From VXYK01 sp965221585 (GTDB lineage Bacteria; Actinomycetota; Acidimicrobiia; Acidimicrobiales; Aldehydirespiratoraceae), in NCBI GenBank assembly GCA_965221585.1, contig OZ244898.1, forward strand, positions 2,542,001-2,606,000: a stretch of 64,000 nt of DNA, in the 5' to 3' direction. The notes below the pieces were generated by a model. It was not told the origin of the DNA. It worked only from the letters and a program-made list of their open reading frames with translations, and searched no databases. A program made the translations under genes and the position numbers. Shown here piece by piece: positions 33,628 through 42,296 of the stretch (position 1 is the first letter of the stretch; every line of letters starts with the position of its first letter).

Positions 33628-35373
33628 GTGATTGACATACTGAAGCAAACATGGGACGAACTGCTCGCGGAGGGCTCCCCATTCGCCTGGTCGACTCAAG
33701 AGGTTCGGGGCATACCAATGCGGGTCTTCGACACCGCCCCTCCCAATATGCGTTTCGTCTGGGAGTTGTCTGGTCAGTTCGTCGATCGGCCCTACATGAT
33801 CTTCGAGGACGAGACCGTCACCTATGGCGAGGCCCATGCGATGGTTCGATCACTGGCCCATTACCTGGTCGACGAGCATGGTGTCGGCCCCGACGACCGG
33901 GTTGCGATCGCCATGCGCAACTACCCGGAGTGGGCGATCGCCTACTGGGCGACGGTGGTGATCGGTGCTTCCGCAGTGGGAGTCAATGCCTGGTGGACCT
34001 CGGCCGAACTCGAGTACGCGCTCAAGGACTCTCGCCCCAGAGTGCTGATCGCGGACGACGAACGTCTCGAACGGGTGCTTGAAGTGCTTCCGGCAGTTCG
34101 CGCCGAAGCTCCGATGCACATTGTCTCGGTACGCAGCGACCGAGAGCTTCCCGCCGACGCTTCCCGCTGGACTGATCATGTGGTCGCCTCCGGCGCGCCG
34201 GATTCTCTCCCGCCCGCTGAGATCCATCCCGACGATGACATGTGCATCTTCTACACCTCGGGTACGACAGGGTTCCCCAAGGGGGCGCAGTTGACCCACC
34301 GCGGTTCGGTGCACAACGTGTTGCATCTCGCTTTCGCCAACGCCGTCGCCACAGCGGCCACCGCCAAACTGGCAGCTGCCGACGAAAGCACCGCCGCGGC
34401 TCCGGCCACGCCCGGCGACGACACAGACCCACCCCCTCAGGCGGTCATCATGGTGCCGACGCCGTTGTTCCACGTCACCGCCAACAACTGTGTGCTTCAT
34501 CCCGCAACCATTTCCGGCGGCAAGATGGTGATGATGCACCGCTGGGACGCCGCTCGGGCTCTCGAACTGATCGAACGCGAAGGCGTCAACATGTTCACCG
34601 GCGTGCCGACGATGGCCCGCGAGATGCTGGCACACCCCGACTGGCACACCCGCAACACCTCCAGCCTGGCCTCGTTGGGCGGCGGAGGTGCGGCCATCCA
34701 GCCTGACCTGGTCGAGAAGATCGACAACGCCGACGGCGACGTGAAACCGGCGACCGGCTACGGACTCACCGAGACCAGCGGTGTCATAACAGCAGTGAGC
34801 CACGCCTTCTTCTCAGCTCGGCCGACTTCGGCCGGACGGGTGATGCCGACGTTCGAGTACAAGGTGGTCGACATCGACGGCAACGAAGTCCCGCAGGGGG
34901 AACGCGGCGAGCTGTGCGTGAGGGGGCCAGCGGTGGTCAAGGGCTACATCAACCGTCCGGAGGCGACCGCGGAGGCCATCGTCGACGGTTGGTTCCACAC
35001 CGGCGACATCGTCTACATCGACGCCGACGAGTTCGTCCACATCGTCGACCGGGCCAAGGACATGGTCCTGCGCGGCGGAGAGAACGTCTACTGCGCGGAG
35101 GTCGAAGCCGCGATCTACGAGCACCCCGACGTGGCTGAGGCTGTCGTCTTCGGGGTGCCCGACGAGCGGCTCGGCGAGACGGTGGGCGCAGCGATCTACC
35201 TGGCCGAGGGCACCGAACTCGACGAGTCCGAGTTGGCCGCCCATCTGGCGCCGCTGATCGCCAGGTTCAAGCAGCCCGAGCACGTATGGTTCGTCGACGA
35301 GCCGCTGCCCCAGAACGCCAACGGAAAGTTCGTGAAACGCCAACTCAAAGAAGAGCTCCTCTCCAGCTCCTAG
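33628..35373 (+). CDS. AMP-dependent acyl-CoA synthetase (FadD-like) with repeat-derived insertion
   Basis: A 581-residue acyl-CoA ligase starting at GTG 33628; the much longer upstream frame is antisense to psuG. Motifs: CIFYTSGTTGFPKGAQLTHRG (P-loop), GYGLTETSGV, DRAKDMVLRGGENVYCAEVE (hinge) and NANGKFVKRQL (catalytic Lys). After the P-loop (about residues 240-270) lies an Ala/Pro/Asp-rich stretch, ADESTAAAPATPGDDTDPPP, encoded by a copy of the dispersed repeat also found in menD. Likely activates a fatty or related acid; substrate unknown. Confidence 0.93.
   Translation: MIDILKQTWDELLAEGSPFAWSTQEVRGIPMRVFDTAPPNMRFVWELSGQFVDRPYMIFEDETVTYGEAHAMVRSLAHYLVDEHGVGPDDRVAIAMRNYPEWAIAYWATVVIGASAVGVNAWWTSAELEYALKDSRPRVLIADDERLERVLEVLPAVRAEAPMHIVSVRSDRELPADASRWTDHVVASGAPDSLPPAEIHPDDDMCIFYTSGTTGFPKGAQLTHRGSVHNVLHLAFANAVATAATAKLAAADESTAAAPATPGDDTDPPPQAVIMVPTPLFHVTANNCVLHPATISGGKMVMMHRWDAARALELIEREGVNMFTGVPTMAREMLAHPDWHTRNTSSLASLGGGGAAIQPDLVEKIDNADGDVKPATGYGLTETSGVITAVSHAFFSARPTSAGRVMPTFEYKVVDIDGNEVPQGERGELCVRGPAVVKGYINRPEATAEAIVDGWFHTGDIVYIDADEFVHIVDRAKDMVLRGGENVYCAEVEAAIYEHPDVAEAVVFGVPDERLGETVGAAIYLAEGTELDESELAAHLAPLIARFKQPEHVWFVDEPLPQNANGKFVKRQLKEELLSSS
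34384..34418 (+). repeat. Single copy of the menD-type dispersed repeat inside an acyl-CoA ligase gene
   Basis: The core GCGGCTCCGGCCACGCCCGG, preceded by GAAAGCACCGCC, differs from the 40241-40301 copies by few bases and keeps the reading frame, encoding STAAAPATPGD. Same orientation relative to the gene as in menD. Confidence 0.75.
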
Positions 35374-35389
35374 CGTTCATCCGACCTTC

Positions 35390-35444
35390 CTGGCCCCGGT
35401 AGCGACCTGCTGGCCCGGCTGTCGCCTGCCGGCCCTGCTGTCGT
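35390..35444 (+). repeat. Three degenerate 17-20 base tandem repeats between genes
   Basis: CTGGCCCCGGTAGCGAC, CTGCTGGCCCGGCTGTCGC and CTGCCGGCCCTGCTGTCGT follow one another in the 116-base gap between the ligase and the aminotransferase. No clear terminator or promoter is visible in this gap. Confidence 0.55.
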
Positions 35445-35489
35445 CAGGGAGTACGTGGCTGTTCTGCAACATTGGGCCACAACAATAGA

Positions 35490-36683
35490 ATGGCGGCAGT
35501 GGAACCGGTGCCGTATCTGACTGAACGCCTACAGGGCTTCGGAACCACGATCTTCACGGCCATGTCGGCACTTGCAATCGAGACTCAATCGGTGAACCTC
35601 GGGCAGGGCTTCCCGGACACCGATGGTCCGGTTGCCGTGTCTCAGGCAGCAATCGATGCCATCAAGGCGGGTCACAATCAGTATCCGCCGCTGCCCGGGA
35701 TCGAGCCTTTGCGGACAGCAGTTGCTGAGCATCGCCTACGATTTCGCGGCCAGAGGTTCGATCCCAGCGGCGAGGTGCTCATAACCGCCGGAGCAACCGA
35801 GGCGTTGGCCGCGGCGCTGCTGTCGTTGACAGGACCAGGTGACGAGGTCGTCACCTTCGAACCCTATTACGACTCCTACGCCGCCGGAATCGCCATGAGC
35901 GGCGCTCAACGCAGGGTCGTGACCCTGCGAGGTCGCGACTTCGCGTTCGACCCGGAGGAGCTCGAGGCAGCGTTCACGCCCGCAACGAAGCTGATGTTGC
36001 TCAACTCGCCGCACAACCCGACCGGCAAGGTCTTCTCTCGCTCAGAACTGGAAATCATCGCCCGGGTCTGCATCGAGAACGATGTCATCGCTGTGACCGA
36101 CGAGGTCTATGAACATCTCGTGTTCGACAATGCCGAACACATCCCGCTGGCCACATTGCCGGGGATGGCGGAGCGGACCATAACGGTCTCGTCTGCCGGA
36201 AAGATCTTCTCGTTCACCGGCTGGAAGATCGGATGGGCATGCGGCCCGGCGGAGTTGATCAACGCTGTGCGTACGGCCAAACAGTTCCTGACGTTCGTGA
36301 GCGGCGCACCGTTGCAGCCGGCAGTTGCGGTCGGGCTCCGCCTCGGTGACGACTTCTTCGACGACTACGCCGCGCAGATGCAGTCGAAACGCGACCGGCT
36401 CGTGGACGGCCTCGATAAGGCCGGATTCGACGTGATCGTTCCTCAAGGCACGTATTTCGTCACCGTCGACATCACCGCGCTGGGCGAGACTGACGGAATC
36501 GACTTCTGCATGTCGCTTCCACAGCGTTGCGGTGTGGTGGCGGTTCCCACCCAGGTGTTCTACGACAATCCCGAGACCGGCCGTCGGCTCGTGCGTTTCG
36601 CTTTCTGCAAACGTGACGAAGTGCTCGACGAAGCGAGCCGACGACTCCGACAGCTCAACCGAACCGTAACAGGAGCGATCTGA
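35490..36683 (+). CDS. PLP-dependent aminotransferase (glutamine transaminase K / kynurenine aminotransferase type)
   Basis: A 397-residue fold-type I aminotransferase. The PLP lysine is in SSAGKIFSFTGWKIGW; NSPHNPTGKVF and TDEVYEHLVFD are the conserved cofactor-binding segments. The family transaminates glutamine with aromatic or sulfur 2-oxo acids, or kynurenine. ATG 35490 is chosen over TTG 35472. Its stop shares a base with the ATG of an omega-amidase-like gene (TGATG). That pairing is known to make glutamine transamination irreversible and is the best clue to the job here, for instance 2-oxo-4-methylthiobutyrate salvage. Confidence 0.92.
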   Translation: MAAVEPVPYLTERLQGFGTTIFTAMSALAIETQSVNLGQGFPDTDGPVAVSQAAIDAIKAGHNQYPPLPGIEPLRTAVAEHRLRFRGQRFDPSGEVLITAGATEALAAALLSLTGPGDEVVTFEPYYDSYAAGIAMSGAQRRVVTLRGRDFAFDPEELEAAFTPATKLMLLNSPHNPTGKVFSRSELEIIARVCIENDVIAVTDEVYEHLVFDNAEHIPLATLPGMAERTITVSSAGKIFSFTGWKIGWACGPAELINAVRTAKQFLTFVSGAPLQPAVAVGLRLGDDFFDDYAAQMQSKRDRLVDGLDKAGFDVIVPQGTYFVTVDITALGETDGIDFCMSLPQRCGVVAVPTQVFYDNPETGRRLVRFAFCKRDEVLDEASRRLRQLNRTVTGAI

Positions 36684-37438
36684 TGCTGGTCGCAGCAATT
36701 CAACACGACATCGAGTGGGAAGCTCCTGAACGCAACTTTGAGCGTCTGCGTCCACAGATCGAATCCGCTGTTGACAAAGGTGCGTCACTCGTGGTGCTGA
36801 GCGAAATGTGGTCCACAGGGTTCTCGATGAACTCGACCGACATTGCCGAAGCGCCGGACGGCCCCACGGCCACGTTCATGCACGACACCGCGGCTGCCAC
36901 AGGCGCCTGGATCACCGGATCGTTCCCGGAACACACCGAAGGCTACGACCTGCCGACCAACCGTCTGCTGCTCGCCGGGCCCGATGGTGAGGACCACCGC
37001 TACTCCAAGATCCATCCCTTCACGTACGCCAAGGAGGATCAGCACTACGCCGCGGGACGCGGAACCGTGACAATCGAGGTCGAGGGCGTGAGGGTGACCC
37101 CCCTGATCTGCTACGACCTGCGGTTTACCGACTTGTTCTGGGACAACGCCGCCACCACCGACTGTTTCGTCGTGCCGGCCAACTGGCCTGAAGCCCGCCG
37201 CCTGCACTGGATGACGCTGCTGAGGGCACGCGCTATTGAGAACCAGGCTTATGTCGTGGGTGTAAATCGGGTCGGATCGGCGGGCCGTCTCAGCTACTCC
37301 GGCGACAGCCGCATCATCGATCCGCTGGGGGAGATGGTCGAGGCAACCAGTGGCACCGAAACGACCATCTGTGCTGAGGTCTCGGCCGCGGTGGTAACTC
37401 AAGTCCGCAGAGACTTCCCGTTCATGCAGGACCGTTAG
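36683..37438 (+). CDS. Carbon-nitrogen hydrolase, probable omega-amidase
   Basis: A 251-residue nitrilase-superfamily amidase. The Glu-Lys-Cys triad is visible: VVLSEMWSTGFSM (Glu), YSKIHPFTYAKE (Lys) and PLICYDLRFTDLFW (Cys). Close in length and motif wording to YafV/NIT2 omega-amidases that hydrolyse 2-oxoglutaramate or 2-oxosuccinamate. Translational coupling to the preceding glutamine-transaminase-type gene supports this. Confidence 0.9.
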   Translation: MLVAAIQHDIEWEAPERNFERLRPQIESAVDKGASLVVLSEMWSTGFSMNSTDIAEAPDGPTATFMHDTAAATGAWITGSFPEHTEGYDLPTNRLLLAGPDGEDHRYSKIHPFTYAKEDQHYAAGRGTVTIEVEGVRVTPLICYDLRFTDLFWDNAATTDCFVVPANWPEARRLHWMTLLRARAIENQAYVVGVNRVGSAGRLSYSGDSRIIDPLGEMVEATSGTETTICAEVSAAVVTQVRRDFPFMQDR

Positions 37439-37487
37439 ACGACGCGGGCCGCGACGGCGGGATGGCGGGCGCCGATAGGGTCGGGCG

Positions 37488-38312
37488 GTGCGCATTCTGG
37501 TCACCAACGACGACGGCATCGATTCGATAGGGCTGCACGTGCTCGCCCGGACCATGCGACCCTTGGGAGACGTGGTCATCGCCGCGCCTGATTCCGAGTA
37601 TTCGGGATACGGCGCCGCCATCGGTTCGATCTGGCATATGGAGCCCGAAGTGCGCCGTACGCAGATCGAAGGGATCGACGAAGCGTGGTCCGTCTCCGCG
37701 GCGCCGGCGTTGTGCGCCATGTTCGGACGGCTCGGGGCCTTCGGTGACATCGACCTCGTCGTTTCAGGCATCAACCCCGGAGCCAACGTGGGCCGCAGCG
37801 TCTACCACTCGGGAACGGTCGGGGCCTGCCTCACCGCCCGCAACGGCGGCATCAACGCGGTCGCCGTGAGCCAGTCGATCGACGACTGGGGGGTTGAAGG
37901 CCAGGGCTGGGAAGCCATGCTGGCCGACCAGCACTGGCAGGGGGCTGCAGATGTCGCCGCGGTCGTGGTCGAGCAGCTGATCAGCGACCTGCCAACCGAC
38001 CCGGTGGTGATCAACATCAACGTCCCGAACCGGCCCGCTGCCGAGATGGAGGGATGGAAGCGCACCAGGGTCTGCTCCGCTCCCCCTCGCTCTATAGCGA
38101 CCGCATCGCTAGTTCCCAAACCGGGCCACGACGGAGCTTTCACCGTTGACATGTCGTGGGGAGACCCGATCGATACCCCCACCGAAGACGACACCGGTGC
38201 CGTTATGGCCGGCTACGCCTCGGTCACATGGTTGAACCGGCTTGAGGGCGAAGCCCCAGCCGCAACCGTTGCGTCCTGTGCCGAGTCGGCACTCGACGCA
38301 TTCTTCGGTTGA
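37488..38312 (+). CDS. surE: 5'/3'-nucleotidase SurE
   Basis: A 274-residue metal-dependent nucleotidase. The metal motif is at the very N-terminus, MRILVTNDDGIDSIG, followed by VVIAAPDSEYSG, the conserved SGINPGANVGRSVYHSGTVGA and ININVPN. GTG start 37488. It acts on nucleoside monophosphates or short polyphosphates. Four bases separate its stop from the ABC-F start, suggesting cotranscription. Confidence 0.93.
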   Translation: MRILVTNDDGIDSIGLHVLARTMRPLGDVVIAAPDSEYSGYGAAIGSIWHMEPEVRRTQIEGIDEAWSVSAAPALCAMFGRLGAFGDIDLVVSGINPGANVGRSVYHSGTVGACLTARNGGINAVAVSQSIDDWGVEGQGWEAMLADQHWQGAADVAAVVVEQLISDLPTDPVVININVPNRPAAEMEGWKRTRVCSAPPRSIATASLVPKPGHDGAFTVDMSWGDPIDTPTEDDTGAVMAGYASVTWLNRLEGEAPAATVASCAESALDAFFG

Positions 38313-38316
38313 GGTG

Positions 38317-40221
38317 ATGCTCACCGCTTCGGGGTTGGCCAAGTCATACGGCCCTCGTGAACTCTTCCGCGACGTGACGCTGCTGCTCTCTCCGGGTCGC
38401 CGCATCGCCCTGGTCGGAGGCAACGGCACCGGTAAGACGACCCTCATCGAGATCCTCATGGGCACGAACCGACCCGATGCCGGCTCGGTCACCAAACCAC
38501 GAGACATGACATTGGGCTACCTGCCGCAGGACCTCGTCGAAACCACCAAGAGAACCGTGATCGCAGAAGTGGTCAGCGGAGCGGGCGAACTGGCAGTCCT
38601 GGCGGACCGTCTCAACGAACTCGAGACCCTGATGGGCGACCCCGGACGGGATCAAGAAAAAGTCCTCGCCGACTACGGGGAAACCCAGAGCCGCTTCGAG
38701 TCGATGGGCGGATACGCCCTCGAAGCAGAAGCTCAGAAGGTTCTCGCCGGTCTTGGCTTCGCCGCAGGCGACGCGCAGCGCAACGTAAGCGAACTCTCCG
38801 GAGGATGGCGTATGCGTGTGGCGTTGGCCCGGCTGCTGCTGGCCAAACCCGACGTGCTGATCCTCGACGAGCCGACCAATCACCTCGATGTCGACTCGGT
38901 CGCCTGGCTCGAACAGCAGCTCGCGGCGTGGCCCGGCGCTCTGCTGTTCGTCAGTCACGACCGCGACTTCATCGACGCCATAGCAGACCGGGTCGTGGAA
39001 CTGGCCGAAGGCACCGCACTCGAGTACGTGGGTGGCTTCGCCGAGTTCGTGGTCGCCCGCGAGGAACGCCTGGCGCGTATAGAGGCCGCCGCGGCCAACC
39101 AGGCCCGTGAGGTGGCCAAGGTAGAGCGCTTCATCAACCGATTCCGCTACAAGGCCTCCAAGGCCCGGCAGGTGCAGAGCCGTGTCAAGACCCTCCAGAA
39201 ACTGGAGATGATCAAGGTCCCCGACCGCAAAGAGTTGGTGGCCCGCTTCGCTTTTCCTGATCCGCCCCGGTCCTCGCGGGTCGTGGCGGAGTTCCACGAT
39301 GCCACCGTCGGCTACGACGACATCCCCGTCGTGTCGGATGTGTCGCTGACCGTTGAACGGGGCGAGACCGTAGCTCTCGTCGGGCCAAACGGTGGAGGCA
39401 AGACCACGTTGCTCAAGTTGATACTCGGGCAACTGGAACCAACCGGTGGAACCGCGCAGCTCGGCAACAACGTGAGCGTCGCGGCGTTCCATCAGCACCA
39501 GGCCGATGAACTCGACGGAAGCAAAACCGTGATCGAGTTGTTCTCCGGTGGGATCGACCCAGGTAAACGAAATCTGCGGACTGTGCTCGGCTCGTTCGGT
39601 TTTCCCGGAGACGCCGCTGATCGTCACGTACGGGATCTCTCGGGCGGCGAACGCACCCGTCTGGCTCTGGCCAGAACCATGATCGAACCCGTAAACCTGC
39701 TGGTCCTCGACGAGCCCACCAACCACCTCGACCTGCCCTCCTGCGACGTCCTCGAAGACGCCCTGACCGCCTACCCCGGGACGGTTCTGCTCGTCACCCA
39801 CGACCGCCACCTGATACGCAATGTCGCCGACGCGGTCATCGAAGTGCGTGACGGCAGGGCCGCGCTGCATCCGGGCGTCCCCGACGAAGTGCTTACGCCC
39901 GCAGTCCCCGGCAACATCGGAACCGCCAAGCTGGCCGGCAGCAAGCCTCAGAACCTCCGAGCTCAACACCGACGCCAAAGCGCTCATGCCCGCCAGGCCT
40001 CAGCCGATCTCCGCAAGCAGGTGGCGCGCCTCGAGCGGAACCTGGCCAAGGCCGACGAGGTCGTCGCTGATCTGGAAGCTCGACTGGCTGACCCCGAGAT
40101 CTGTGAGGACCCCGAGGAACTCCAGCGACTGGCCGAGCTCTACGACCAGGCAACCACCCGGGCCGCCACTTTGATGCACGACTGGACCGAAGCCGCCGAA
40201 CGACTCGAAGCCGCCGACTGA
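38317..40221 (+). CDS. ABC-F family ATPase (ribosome-associated)
   Basis: A 634-residue soluble protein with two ABC domains and no membrane segments. Walker A: VGGNGTGKTT and VGPNGGGKTT. Signatures: LSGGWRMRVALARLLL and LSGGERTRLALARTM. Walker B: LILDEPTNHLD twice. A charged inter-domain linker with KVERFINRFRYKASKARQVQSR and a C-terminal coiled coil (QVARLERNLAKADEVVADLEARL) fit ABC-F translation factors such as EttA/Uup relatives. ATG 38317 is preferred (GTG 38314 is adjacent). Whether it is a housekeeping factor or gives antibiotic protection cannot be told. Confidence 0.92.
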   Translation: MLTASGLAKSYGPRELFRDVTLLLSPGRRIALVGGNGTGKTTLIEILMGTNRPDAGSVTKPRDMTLGYLPQDLVETTKRTVIAEVVSGAGELAVLADRLNELETLMGDPGRDQEKVLADYGETQSRFESMGGYALEAEAQKVLAGLGFAAGDAQRNVSELSGGWRMRVALARLLLAKPDVLILDEPTNHLDVDSVAWLEQQLAAWPGALLFVSHDRDFIDAIADRVVELAEGTALEYVGGFAEFVVAREERLARIEAAAANQAREVAKVERFINRFRYKASKARQVQSRVKTLQKLEMIKVPDRKELVARFAFPDPPRSSRVVAEFHDATVGYDDIPVVSDVSLTVERGETVALVGPNGGGKTTLLKLILGQLEPTGGTAQLGNNVSVAAFHQHQADELDGSKTVIELFSGGIDPGKRNLRTVLGSFGFPGDAADRHVRDLSGGERTRLALARTMIEPVNLLVLDEPTNHLDLPSCDVLEDALTAYPGTVLLVTHDRHLIRNVADAVIEVRDGRAALHPGVPDEVLTPAVPGNIGTAKLAGSKPQNLRAQHRRQSAHARQASADLRKQVARLERNLAKADEVVADLEARLADPEICEDPEELQRLAELYDQATTRAATLMHDWTEAAERLEAAD

Positions 40222-40240
40222 CCATCCCAACCCAGAGTTG

Positions 40241-40301
40241 CGGCTACGCCCGGCAAAAGCACAGCGCGGCTCCGGCTACGCCCGGCAAAAGCACAGCGCG
40301 G
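40241..40301 (+). repeat. Two intergenic copies of the menD-type dispersed repeat
   Basis: Two identical 29-base copies starting at 40241 and 40273 (period 32), core CGGCTACGCCCGGCAAAAGC, in the gap between the ABC-F gene and acetoacetyl-CoA synthetase. The period is 32 here but 30 inside menD, where frame must be kept. Confidence 0.9.
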
Positions 40302-40313
40302 TATTGTGCCGCG

Positions 40314-42272
40314 GTGAACGCTTCTGGATCGCCGTTGTGGACGCCGTCGCCAGAGCGAGCCGGCGACACCAACATGGCCAAGTTCGCGGCCCGTCACGGG
40401 TTCGCTACATATGCGGAATTGCACGCCTGGTCGGTCGCTGAACCGGCCGATTTCTGGGCCGCGGCGTGGGATGAGTTGGGTGTCATCGGTGACCGGGGCG
40501 AGCGGATCATCGAAGCTGCCGAACCGTTCTGGAAGACCCGCTTCTTCTGTGACGCGTCGCTGAACGTGGCTGAGAACCTGCTCGGAGCAATCGCTGACAA
40601 CGAACTAGCGGCGGTCTCGTTCACAGAGGATCCCTCGTTCCACCGGGAGATCAACGGCGGCGACTTGCGAATGCTGGTCGGGCAACTCCAGGTTGCGATG
40701 CGCCAGGCAGGTGTGGGTCCAGGAGACTGCGTCGCCGCCTGGCTCCCGCACATCATCGAGACCGTCGCGGTGATGCTGGCGGCGGCTTCGGTCGGCGCGG
40801 TGTTCTCCTCGACCTCCCCCGATTTTGGTGTCGACGGGGTCGTCGACCGATTCGGTCAGGTCGAGCCAAAGCTGCTGTTCACATGCGACGCCTACAGCTA
40901 CGGCGGCAAGATCCACGACCGGCTCGGTCTGCTCGATGCAATCAGCGCCGCGTTGCCGTCAGTGGAGCAGATTGTGGTGGTCCCCCATCTGGGCGACGGC
41001 GGGCCGGGAGCTGCCGCAAAGGCGATCACGCTGGCGGACTTTGTCGGCCAGATCATGCCGACAGAGCCGACCTTCTCACGTTTCGGATTCGATCATCCGT
41101 GGTATGTGCTGTTCTCCTCCGGTACCACAGGAAAGCCCAAGTGCATCGTCCATCGAGCCGGTGGGGTGCTGCTGAAACACCTGGTCGAACATCAACTGCA
41201 CTGCGATATCAGGCCTGGCGACCGCGTCTTCTACTACACCACCGCCGGTTGGATGATGTGGAACTGGCAGGTCTCCAGCCTGGCCTCCGGGGCGACCCTC
41301 GTCCTCTACGACGGAGCCCCGATGCATCCCGACGGCAACCGGCTCTTCGACCTCACCGACAGTGCAAGAATCACGCTCTTCGGAACCTCCGCGAAGTTCA
41401 TCGAGGCGCTCGGAAAGTCCAGTCTTCGACCTGTCGAGACGCATGACCTCACGAGCCTTCGCACCATGACCTCGACGGGTTCGACCCTGGCGCCTGAGGG
41501 GTTCCGCACCGTCTATGAGCGCGTCAAGGCCGACCTTCATCTTGCTTCGATCTCGGGCGGGACCGACCTGTGCGGTTGCCTCGTGGCCGGTGATCCGACC
41601 AGTCCCGTCCACGCCGGGGAGATCCAGCGCGCGGCCCTGGGTCTTGACATCGACGTGGTCGACGAGTCCGGAAACACCCGGGGAACCCACAGGCGAGGCG
41701 AACTGGTGTGCCGCAATGCTTTCCCGTCTATGCCGCTCGGATTTCGCAATGACCCGGACGATGTGCGTTACCAGGCCGCCTACTTCCAACGCATCGCCGG
41801 TGTCTGGCACCAGGGCGACTTCGCCGAGCGGACCGGGCCGGACGGGTTCATTATCCACGGCCGTTCCGACGCCACGCTGAACCCCGGGGGAGTCCGTATC
41901 GGAACTGCTGAGATCTACCGGCAGCTCGACAAAGTCCCCGAGGTGTCCGAGAGCGTCGTCATCGATCAGAGCCATTCCGGCGACACCCGGATCGTCTGTT
42001 TCGTCGTGTTGAGCGAGGGTTGCTCGCTCGATGAGGAACTCACGAACCGGATCAAAGCAACCGTGCGGACAGGTGCGACTCCGAGGCACGTGCCGGCGGT
42101 GATTGGCCAGGTCCGTGAGGTTCCCCGAACCCGCAGCGGCAAGATCGTCGAATTAGCTGTCAAAGCCGCCGTGGAAGGCAGGAATGTGGCCAATACCGAG
42201 GCGTTGGCGAACCCGGAGGCCCTCGACGAGTTCCGCGATCATCCTGCACTCGCATCGCCACGTTCGACTTGA
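40314..42272 (+). CDS. Acetoacetyl-CoA synthetase
   Basis: A 652-residue adenylate-forming enzyme that makes acetoacetyl-CoA from acetoacetate, CoA and ATP. The N-terminus (PLWTPSPERAGDTNMAKF) is characteristic of AACS rather than acetyl-CoA synthetase. P-loop VLFSSGTTGKPKCIVHRAGG; ISGGTDLCGCLVAGDPT; catalytic lysine near the end in RTRSGKIVELAVK. Length is normal. GTG start 40314 lies 12 bases after a repeat pair that fills the gap and may affect expression. Confidence 0.94.
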   Translation: MNASGSPLWTPSPERAGDTNMAKFAARHGFATYAELHAWSVAEPADFWAAAWDELGVIGDRGERIIEAAEPFWKTRFFCDASLNVAENLLGAIADNELAAVSFTEDPSFHREINGGDLRMLVGQLQVAMRQAGVGPGDCVAAWLPHIIETVAVMLAAASVGAVFSSTSPDFGVDGVVDRFGQVEPKLLFTCDAYSYGGKIHDRLGLLDAISAALPSVEQIVVVPHLGDGGPGAAAKAITLADFVGQIMPTEPTFSRFGFDHPWYVLFSSGTTGKPKCIVHRAGGVLLKHLVEHQLHCDIRPGDRVFYYTTAGWMMWNWQVSSLASGATLVLYDGAPMHPDGNRLFDLTDSARITLFGTSAKFIEALGKSSLRPVETHDLTSLRTMTSTGSTLAPEGFRTVYERVKADLHLASISGGTDLCGCLVAGDPTSPVHAGEIQRAALGLDIDVVDESGNTRGTHRRGELVCRNAFPSMPLGFRNDPDDVRYQAAYFQRIAGVWHQGDFAERTGPDGFIIHGRSDATLNPGGVRIGTAEIYRQLDKVPEVSESVVIDQSHSGDTRIVCFVVLSEGCSLDEELTNRIKATVRTGATPRHVPAVIGQVREVPRTRSGKIVELAVKAAVEGRNVANTEALANPEALDEFRDHPALASPRST

Positions 42273-42296
42273 ACTCGGGCCTAGTAAAGTCGTTGG

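Noticed and set aside
38344..39987. Minus-strand open frame of 547 codons
   Set aside because: Antisense to the ABC-F gene, which has all expected ATPase motifs.
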